From a virus, in IMG/VR virus record IMGVR_UViG_3300020424_000001, positions 1-37,568 of that record: a DNA stretch of 37,568 bases; one strand, written 5' to 3'. Positions 32,535 through 37,568 of the stretch are shown here, in pieces (the first letter of the stretch is position 1; every line of letters starts with the position of its first letter). The notes beneath the pieces were generated by a model, which saw nothing but the letters and a program-made list of their open reading frames with translations, was not told where the DNA came from and did no database searches. The position numbers were made by a program, and so were the translations under genes.

Positions 32535-32756
32535 ATGTTAATAGTTTCAATCTTATTCTTGGCAGTTAAGTTACCACAAATCACTGATGACTTGATACAA
32601 GGATTAGATAAGGTCTTTCCTAACCGCCAACCTGAACTGTCATTTTCTGATAAAGAGGTTTGGTATCGGGCAGGGCAAAGGTTTGTTGTTGATTACTTAA
32701 TCGAGCAACAAAAGAGACAACGTGAAACTATGTTAACTGAACAAGTTTTAGATTAG
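32535..32756 (+). CDS. Small protein before the head genes (73 aa)
   Basis: This 73-aa protein has a hydrophobic N-terminus (MLIVSILFLAVKLPQITDDL) that may be a short membrane anchor or an uncleaved signal. A charged soluble part follows (YRAGQRFVVDYLIEQQKRQR). It lies first in the head gene block, after the terminator. No recognised family. Confidence 0.65.
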   Translation: MLIVSILFLAVKLPQITDDLIQGLDKVFPNRQPELSFSDKEVWYRAGQRFVVDYLIEQQKRQRETMLTEQVLD

Positions 32757-32760
32757 TACT

Positions 32761-33057
32761 ATGTGTTTCGGCTCTAAACCTAAAGCACCTGAAAAACCCA
32801 AGAAAGCTGAGTTTGAAGATGCACCTCCTGTTGTTACAGGTAAACAGGAAGATGTTGAAAATCCATTTGATACTAAGAAAATTACAGATCAGTTAAAACT
32901 TAGAAGGAAGAAGAAAGAGAAAGGTATTAAGATTAAAAAAGGCGACCCTGATTTATCAAACGTCAGGATAGCAGGTCTTAATCCTGAAACTGATACTAGA
33001 AGGAAGTCTGGTATGGGTAAGATGTCTTCTCCCTATAACACGAAATCTATTTATTAA
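32761..33057 (+). CDS. Virion-type protein similar to T7 gp6.7 (98 aa)
   Basis: This 98-aa basic protein starts MCFGSKPKAPEKPKK, which resembles the N-terminus of T7 gp6.7 (MCFSPKIKTPK) and lies in the same place. T7 gp6.7 is a minor virion protein ejected with the DNA. The rest is lysine-rich and probably disordered (RRKKKEKGIKIKKGDPD). It starts 4 bp after the preceding gene. The assignment rests on order and the first residues only. Confidence 0.6.
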   Translation: MCFGSKPKAPEKPKKAEFEDAPPVVTGKQEDVENPFDTKKITDQLKLRRKKKEKGIKIKKGDPDLSNVRIAGLNPETDTRRKSGMGKMSSPYNTKSIY

Positions 33058-33062
33058 AAACT

Positions 33063-33311
33063 ATGTGCGTTTTCTCAGCCCCACCACCTCCCCCACCACT
33101 ACCAGACCCAGAGCCTACAGCACCTAAAGGCGAAAAGACAGCAGAACAAGTTGTTACTGGACAGCAAAGAACTACAGTTAAAAAGAAAGGTCAGAAGATG
33201 GGTAGAACTGCTGCAAGAGATGCAGGTAGAAAAGGTACAGCATCATTAAGAATACCTTTACTAGGTAAAAAAGAGACTACCAGAAGCGGTAACTTAAACA
33301 CACCTATCTAA
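33063..33311 (+). CDS. Small basic protein, possibly T7 gp7.3-like (82 aa)
   Basis: This 82-aa protein starts MCVFSAPPPPPPLPDPEPTA, with a proline run, and is basic and Gly/Arg-rich afterwards (GRTAARDAGRKGTASLRIPL). In T7 the gene before the portal is 7.3, a tail-assembly virion protein with a similar basic, Ser/Gly-rich C-terminus. The shared MC-F start suggests that it and the preceding gene are related paralogues. Order supports the call; sequence similarity is weak. Confidence 0.55.
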   Translation: MCVFSAPPPPPPLPDPEPTAPKGEKTAEQVVTGQQRTTVKKKGQKMGRTAARDAGRKGTASLRIPLLGKKETTRSGNLNTPI

Positions 33312-33317
33312 AACAAT

Positions 33318-34925
33318 ATGGAATATGAATCTCCTGTAGGTACAGCAGCGTCACTGTATGAGCAGTATGCTACTGAACGATCTTCTTACCTTAGAGAAGG
33401 GCAGGAGTCTAGTAAATACACACTGCCATATTTGATACCTGAAACCGCAGCAGGTAGTGGTTCTAGAAGGACTAAGATCAAAACAAACTATCAAGGGATT
33501 GGAGCAGCAGGTACTAATAGTCTTGCTGCAAAACTCTTGACAGGTTTGTTTCCTACAAACGTACCATTTTTTAAATTAGTTTTAGATAAAATAAAAATAG
33601 CTCAAGAAGAAGCAGGAGCAGAAGCGATAACTGAAATAGATAAAGCTTTGCGTAAGGTAGAAAATGCTCTAATGAGAGAGATTGAAGTTTCTACAGATAG
33701 AGTTGCTATGTTTGAAGCTTTAAAACATTTAGTAGTTGGTGGAAATGTTTTACTGTATTTAACTGAAGAAGGATTACAAGTATATCCTTTAGAAAAATAT
33801 GTCTGTAAACGTGATGCTACTGGCAATACCATAGAAATTATTATCAAAGAAACTATAAGTGCTAAAGCTTTACCTCCTGCTTTCCTTGAAAACATAAAAC
33901 AAAAAGCAGAGTACACAGAAAAAACACTTGAAGAAGAATTAGATATTTACACACACGTTAAAAGAGATGGAGATTATTTTAATTATCATCAAGAATGTAA
34001 AAACGAAATCATACCAAACACAGAGGGTAGAGCAAAGAAAGATGTATCTCCTTTTATAAATCTAAGGTTTACAAGATTAAGTGGAGAAAGTTACGGAAGG
34101 GGATACGTTGAAGAGTACCGAGGGGATTTGATTTCTCTTGAAGGATTGATGAAAGCAATAATCGAGAACGCTGCTGCGTCTGCTCGTACAGTTTTTCTTG
34201 TAAATCCAAATGGTACAACCAGAGCTAGTACTCTAGCTAAAGCACCTAACGGAGCCATAAGAGAAGGTAATGCACAAGACATATCAGTTATGCAGGTAGG
34301 TAAAGGACAGGACTTGCAGGTTTCTTTTCAAGCAATACAAAGAATAGAACAAAGATTACAATACGCTTTTCTTATGGCTAAAGCAGTACAACGTGACGCT
34401 GAAAGGGTTACAAGTACAGAGCTAAAAATATTAACACAAGAATTAGAATCAACACTTGGAGGAATTTACTCTATCCTGAGTTCAGAACTACAGCTACCCT
34501 ATTTAAGAAGACGTATGCACCTACTTGTTAAGTCAGGTAGAGTCCCCAAGCTACCTGACGACATAGTTGGTATCTCAATAGTTACAGGATTACAAGGTCT
34601 TGGTAGAGGACAAGACAAAGAAAAGCTACTTGAGTTTATTACAGTGATGGCACAGGCTTTAGGGGCTGATGTCATGAGACAATACGTTAATCTTGACGAA
34701 GCTATTAAGCGTCTAGCTACCAGTATTGGCATTGAAACTGAGAATTTGGTAAAATCAGAAGAAGAAATCGCTGCTGAACAACAGCAAATGCAACAACAAG
34801 AACTTATTAGAAGTCTTGGAAGTGCTGCTGTAGGTTCTCCGTTACTTGACCCCAAGAAACAAGCTGAAGCAGGATTAATTAATCAAGAGGTAACTGCAAA
34901 TGCCAACCAAGAAGGCCAAATCTAG
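33318..34925 (+). CDS. Portal (head-tail connector) protein (T7 gp8-like)
   Basis: This 535-aa protein equals T7 gp8 (536 aa) in length. Portal features include LAAKLLTGLFPTNVPFFKL (about residues 70-90), GESYGRGYVEEYRGDL (about 257-272), AAASARTVFLVNPNG and RVTSTELKILTQELESTLGG. It forms the dodecameric ring through which DNA is packaged. The C-terminus is Gln-rich (EEEIAAEQQQMQQQELIRSL). Its end overlaps the next small gene by 26 bp. Confidence 0.95.
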   Translation: MEYESPVGTAASLYEQYATERSSYLREGQESSKYTLPYLIPETAAGSGSRRTKIKTNYQGIGAAGTNSLAAKLLTGLFPTNVPFFKLVLDKIKIAQEEAGAEAITEIDKALRKVENALMREIEVSTDRVAMFEALKHLVVGGNVLLYLTEEGLQVYPLEKYVCKRDATGNTIEIIIKETISAKALPPAFLENIKQKAEYTEKTLEEELDIYTHVKRDGDYFNYHQECKNEIIPNTEGRAKKDVSPFINLRFTRLSGESYGRGYVEEYRGDLISLEGLMKAIIENAAASARTVFLVNPNGTTRASTLAKAPNGAIREGNAQDISVMQVGKGQDLQVSFQAIQRIEQRLQYAFLMAKAVQRDAERVTSTELKILTQELESTLGGIYSILSSELQLPYLRRRMHLLVKSGRVPKLPDDIVGISIVTGLQGLGRGQDKEKLLEFITVMAQALGADVMRQYVNLDEAIKRLATSIGIETENLVKSEEEIAAEQQQMQQQELIRSLGSAAVGSPLLDPKKQAEAGLINQEVTANANQEGQI

Positions 34926-35067
34926 TAAACCTAGAGATAAAAATGGGAGATATACTGCTCCTGAAAAAGCTGTAGTAAGTAGGCTTGGAGCTTCAGAAGA
35001 AACTCCTATACCTGAGAAGTCAGGAGACAAACTTACTAGACATGGTTCAACTATCCACTATAGTTAA
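34900..35067 (+). CDS. Small basic protein between portal and scaffold (55 aa)
   Basis: The frame from ATG 34900 to TAA 35065-35067 encodes 55 aa (MPTKKAKSSKPRDKNGRYTA...). It overlaps the portal end by 26 bp in another frame and stops 14 bp before the scaffold start. The N-terminal half is lysine-rich. Its last codons overlap the CACTATAG promoter-like site. It is too short for a family call; a minor head protein is plausible. Confidence 0.62.
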   Translation: MPTKKAKSSKPRDKNGRYTAPEKAVVSRLGASEETPIPEKSGDKLTRHGSTIHYS

Positions 35068-35068
35068 A
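35046..35068 (+). promoter_or_regulatory. Second T7-like promoter candidate, before the scaffold gene
   Basis: CACTATAG (35056-35063) is identical to T7 positions -7 to +1. Upstream bases match only in part. It lies 19 bp before the scaffold start, matching the position of T7 phi9. The bases also encode HYS at the end of the small gene, and the site forms an AACTAT/ATAGTT inverted repeat (35049-35065). It may be coincidence. Confidence 0.3.
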
Positions 35069-35081
35069 GCAAAAAACTACT

Positions 35082-35864
35082 ATGACATCATCACAAGTAC
35101 AATCTTTTGAAACACCTCCTATGTCAGCAGATGATATAGAAGCTCTTAGAGATGAATCAGGTCTTATTGCAGGTAAATTTAAAACTGCTGCTGATATGGT
35201 AAACAGCTACAAAGAGTTAGAAGGTAAGTTAGGAGCAGTAGAACAAACTCAAACTGAGAAACCAACTGAAGAAGCAGAAGCAGAAGCACCTGATAATGAG
35301 TGGAATCCTACTGAAATTTATGGAGATGGTCTTGCTTCCGTATTAGAAGAAGTTGGAATAGATACTCAAGAAATAACAAAAGTCTTTGAAGATACAGGAA
35401 ACATAAGAGAAGATGATTATGCAAAACTTGCTGAAGCAGGTTTTTCTAAACAAATCATTGATACTTATTTAAATGGTCTAAGAGGTGGAACAGCAGTTGC
35501 AGAAGAGATACAACAATCTCAATTAGAAGATATACAGAGTGTTGTAGGTGGAGAAGACGGATATAACGAGCTTAGAGAGTGGACACAAAATAATGTTCCT
35601 GATGAAACACTAGCAGCATTTGACAAAATATTAGATACTCAAGACCCCACTATGATTAAGATTGCAGTTCAAGGCTTTGCTGCACAAATGAGGGCTGCTG
35701 AAGGATTTGAACCAACACTTATAAATGGTAGAAGTCCACAGGCAATAACTCCGTTTAAGACACAAGCAGAGATTAAAACTGCTATGGGCGACCCTAGATA
35801 CGGAAAAGATGAAGCATATACTCTAAGTGTTTATAAGCGTATGGAAAATACTGAAGTAGTCTAA
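35082..35864 (+). CDS. Scaffolding (capsid assembly) protein (T7 gp9-like)
   Basis: This 260-aa acidic protein (307 aa in T7) lies between portal and capsid, the standard place of the scaffold. Residues 1-90 contain the family segment ALRDESGLIAGKFKTAADMV followed by NSYKELEGKLG, then a Glu-rich stretch. The C-terminal part is helical, ending YGKDEAYTLSVYKRMENTEV. Scaffolds guide capsid assembly and leave the head. Its TAA overlaps the next ATG (TAATG). Confidence 0.92.
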   Translation: MTSSQVQSFETPPMSADDIEALRDESGLIAGKFKTAADMVNSYKELEGKLGAVEQTQTEKPTEEAEAEAPDNEWNPTEIYGDGLASVLEEVGIDTQEITKVFEDTGNIREDDYAKLAEAGFSKQIIDTYLNGLRGGTAVAEEIQQSQLEDIQSVVGGEDGYNELREWTQNNVPDETLAAFDKILDTQDPTMIKIAVQGFAAQMRAAEGFEPTLINGRSPQAITPFKTQAEIKTAMGDPRYGKDEAYTLSVYKRMENTEVV

Positions 35865-36010
35865 TGGCTAACAAACCAACTAAACCAGAACTTTATGCAA
35901 GAATCAAAGCTAAAGTTAAAGCAAGAGTCAAGAAGTGGCCTTCTGCTTATGCAAGTGGTCAAGTTGTTAGACAATATAAAGCAGCAGGTGGAGGATACAC
36001 CAAAGCCTAA
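35864..36010 (+). CDS. Small conserved-type protein (48 aa)
   Basis: The frame from ATG 35864 to TAA 36008-36010 encodes 48 aa (MANKPTKPELYARIKAKVKA ... PSAYASGQVVRQYKAAGGGY). It is in TAATG overlaps at both ends, which supports it as a gene. Proteins with this KPxLYARxKA and PSAYA pattern recur in cyanophages and pelagiphages, as I recall, where they are unassigned. It is basic and could bind DNA. Confidence 0.75.
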   Translation: MANKPTKPELYARIKAKVKARVKKWPSAYASGQVVRQYKAAGGGYTKA

Positions 36011-36249
36011 TGAGTCTTGATAGATGGTTTAAAGAGAAATGGGTTGATGTCAAAACAGGCAAGAAGTGTGGCAGAAAAAAAGGAGATGGCCGACCTTATC
36101 CTGCTTGCAGACCTTCAAAAAGAGTAAGTAGTAAGACACCAAAGACTACAAAAGAAATGTCTAATAGAGAAAAACTTAAATTTAAAAGATCAAAAACTAG
36201 CGGTAAAAGAATAAATTACAACCATAAAAGACGACAAAGAACTGCATAG
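36010..36249 (+). CDS. Small basic conserved-type protein (79 aa)
   Basis: This 79-aa protein starts MSLDRWFKEKWVDVKTGKKC and continues with GRKKGDGRPYPACRPSKRV. The WFKEKWVD, CGRKKG and YPACRPSKR pieces are characteristic of a small protein family widespread in marine phages, in my recollection. The two Cys and many Lys/Arg suggest DNA or RNA binding, but the role is unknown. It overlaps the preceding gene by one base. Confidence 0.75.
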   Translation: MSLDRWFKEKWVDVKTGKKCGRKKGDGRPYPACRPSKRVSSKTPKTTKEMSNREKLKFKRSKTSGKRINYNHKRRQRTA

Positions 36250-36285
36250 CTGTTATATTTTATATAAGCTACTAATCCGTAGTTC

Positions 36286-36552
36286 ATGTCTCCACGCAGA
36301 AAATCTTTATCTCTTAGAAAATCTGACAAGAATCCAACAGGAGGATTATCGGAAAGTGGGAGAAGAAGAATCAACGCTGCTACAGGTTCTAAGTTGCAAC
36401 GACCTGTCACTAAAAAAAGTGGACTTTCAAAACGTGAAAAAGGTAGAAGAAAATCTTTTTGTGCAAGAATGAAAGGTGTCAAAGGAGCTATGAAAGACAG
36501 TAAAGGTAGGCCAACTAGAAAGGCTCTTGCACTTCGCAAGTGGCGTTGCTAG
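36286..36552 (+). CDS. Small basic conserved-type protein (88 aa)
   Basis: This 88-aa protein is extremely basic. It carries GLSESGRRRINAATGSKL, RRKSFCARMKGVKGAMKDSK and GRPTRKALALRKWRC. This pattern recurs as a small protein in many marine phages, as I recall, and its function is unknown. It precedes the capsid gene by 111 bp. Like its neighbours it may accompany DNA in the head. Confidence 0.78.
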   Translation: MSPRRKSLSLRKSDKNPTGGLSESGRRRINAATGSKLQRPVTKKSGLSKREKGRRKSFCARMKGVKGAMKDSKGRPTRKALALRKWRC

Positions 36553-36663
36553 TTTCTGGACTTTCATCTACACATCAAAGTGCCTGATACGTCAGATAAC
36601 GCTTTTGAGAAAAGATAGTAAGACAGAGTAAGTACAAATTAATTCTCAACAACAGACAAACAG
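36553..36663 (+). promoter_or_regulatory. Capsid gene leader
   Basis: These 111 bp before the capsid ATG hold no gene. They contain a small hairpin CTGA-TACG-TCAG (36584-36595) and an AG-rich stretch (GAGAAAAGATAGTAAGACAG). No CACTATAG site is present, so the promoter that drives capsid, if any, differs from the candidates elsewhere. Confidence 0.4.
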
Positions 36664-37568
36664 ATGGCTAACGCAACTGTATCTCGTCTGGGCTTGAAGA
36701 ACGCAACAGGTACAAACTTTGACGAGTTATTTCTCAAGGTATTTTCTGGCGAGGTGCTAACAGCATTTGGTCAAAACAATATTTTTGATGACAAATTACA
36801 CACTGTTCGTTCTATAGCATCAGGCAAATCGGCAAGCTTCCCCGTTTTAGGCACCGCTAGTGCTGCCTATCATGTAATTGGAGAACCTCTAGTGGGGGCG
36901 AACCAAATCAAGGCTAATGAGAAGATTATTAACATAGATGATATGTTGATCTCTCAAGCAGTAGTGGCAAAATTAGATGAATTGAAGAATCACTATGATG
37001 TGAGGTCAATTTATTCTGCCGAGCTTGGAAAGGCTTTAGCAAAGGCATACGATCAAAACGTAGCCAAGGTAATTGCAAACGCTTCAAGGGCTAGTGCTAC
37101 ATTGACAGGTGGTAATGGTGGACTTGTTCTAACACTACCTACTGGTAATACAACTTCAGCCAACGTCACAGGAGATGAACTGGTTGCAGCTATCTATGAT
37201 ATAGCTCAAGAGTTTGACTCTAGAGACATTCCTCCTACAGATAGATTCTGTGTGTTGCCACCTGCTGAATACTATAAAATTCCTGAGTCAGCGACTAGGA
37301 TTATAGATACTGACTTTAACCCACAGGGTAATGGTTCAGTAGCAGCAGGTCGTGTATCAATGGTTGCAGGTATTCCTGTAATGATGAGCAACAACGTACC
37401 TCAATCTAACGTAGCTTCTTCTCCAAGTGGTACAAACAATGCTTACAACGGAGATGATAGTAAGACGCTAGGGTTGGTATTCCATAAATCCGCAGTTGGA
37501 ACTGTAAAATTACAGGACATGACAACTGAAATCTCAGGTCAGGACTACGGGATTATGTATCAATCAAC
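36664..37568 (+). CDS. Major capsid protein, N-terminal part (continues at base 1)
   Basis: This gene encodes the major capsid protein (T7 gp10 family, HK97 fold), which forms the icosahedral shell. It starts at ATG 36664 (MANATVSRLG...) and stays open to the window end. It continues in frame at base 1 and stops at 159, giving 328 aa in total. The pattern is typical of T7-like capsids: an N-terminal segment with FDELFLKVFSGEVLTAF, then SIASGKSASFPVLGTA, and an RFCVLPPAEYY segment in the second half. It follows the scaffold gene and three small basic genes, as in other marine podoviruses. The 111-bp leader (36553-36663) has a small CTGA/TCAG hairpin but no obvious strong Shine-Dalgarno site. 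Confidence 0.95.
   Translation, partial: MANATVSRLGLKNATGTNFDELFLKVFSGEVLTAFGQNNIFDDKLHTVRSIASGKSASFPVLGTASAAYHVIGEPLVGANQIKANEKIINIDDMLISQAVVAKLDELKNHYDVRSIYSAELGKALAKAYDQNVAKVIANASRASATLTGGNGGLVLTLPTGNTTSANVTGDELVAAIYDIAQEFDSRDIPPTDRFCVLPPAEYYKIPESATRIIDTDFNPQGNGSVAAGRVSMVAGIPVMMSNNVPQSNVASSPSGTNNAYNGDDSKTLGLVFHKSAVGTVKLQDMTTEISGQDYGIMYQS
37492..37568. repeat. Terminal overlap, right copy
   Basis: This is the second copy of bases 1-77. It shows that the window is a complete circular map. Real packaged ends are expected elsewhere, in the non-coding region 20656-21264 between the large terminase and the early genes. Confidence 0.95.

Overview
The window is one complete, circularly closed genome of a T7-like podovirus (Autographiviridae-type gene order), almost certainly a cyanophage of marine picocyanobacteria. 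The first 77 bases (1-77) are repeated exactly at the end (37492-37568), so the unique map is 37,491 bp and the major capsid gene is split across the two window edges. The host guess rests on small cyanophage-type conserved proteins, a perfect cyanobacterial-type LexA box at 21099-21112, and the AT-rich composition; it is an inference, not a database result.

Layout, starting at the likely physical left end (~20.7-21.3 kb). A 609-bp non-coding control region (20656-21264) carries a T7-like promoter, a long hairpin, several inverted repeats, a LexA box and a sigma70-like promoter. Next come an ArdC-type antirestriction protein and about ten small genes with strong Shine-Dalgarno sites (22.3-25.1 kb), a zinc-ribbon protein, a tyrosine integrase (25.3-26.2 kb) and a single-subunit RNA polymerase (26.4-28.8 kb). 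The replication block (28.8-32.4 kb) encodes gp2.5-like SSB, gp3-like endonuclease, gp4-like primase-helicase and gp6-like exonuclease. The DNA polymerase (gp5) that should lie between gp4 and gp6 is absent: the two flanking genes overlap by 4 bp. After a terminator come the head genes (32.5-37.6 kb, continuing at 1-159): gp6.7/7.3-like, portal, scaffold, small basic proteins and capsid. Then tail tubes A and B, internal core proteins gp13-gp16, a gp17-type fibre base, a 1075-aa RCC1-like propeller protein (0.2-16.1 kb), two small proteins, a leftward cassette of two exported proteins and one holin-like protein (17.07-18.14 kb), and the terminase (18.7-20.66 kb).

The phage makes its own RNA polymerase, primase-helicase, SSB and nucleases but must borrow a replicative DNA polymerase from the host. 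It has an integrase and a LexA box but no recognisable repressor. No tRNA, CRISPR, insertion sequence, photosynthesis gene or ribonucleotide reductase was seen. The most interesting points are the missing polymerase, the LexA box and operator-like repeats before the early genes, a structured-RNA candidate at 16922-17082, the relocated peptidoglycan hydrolase domain, and a recurrent TAATTATGG start context in late genes.
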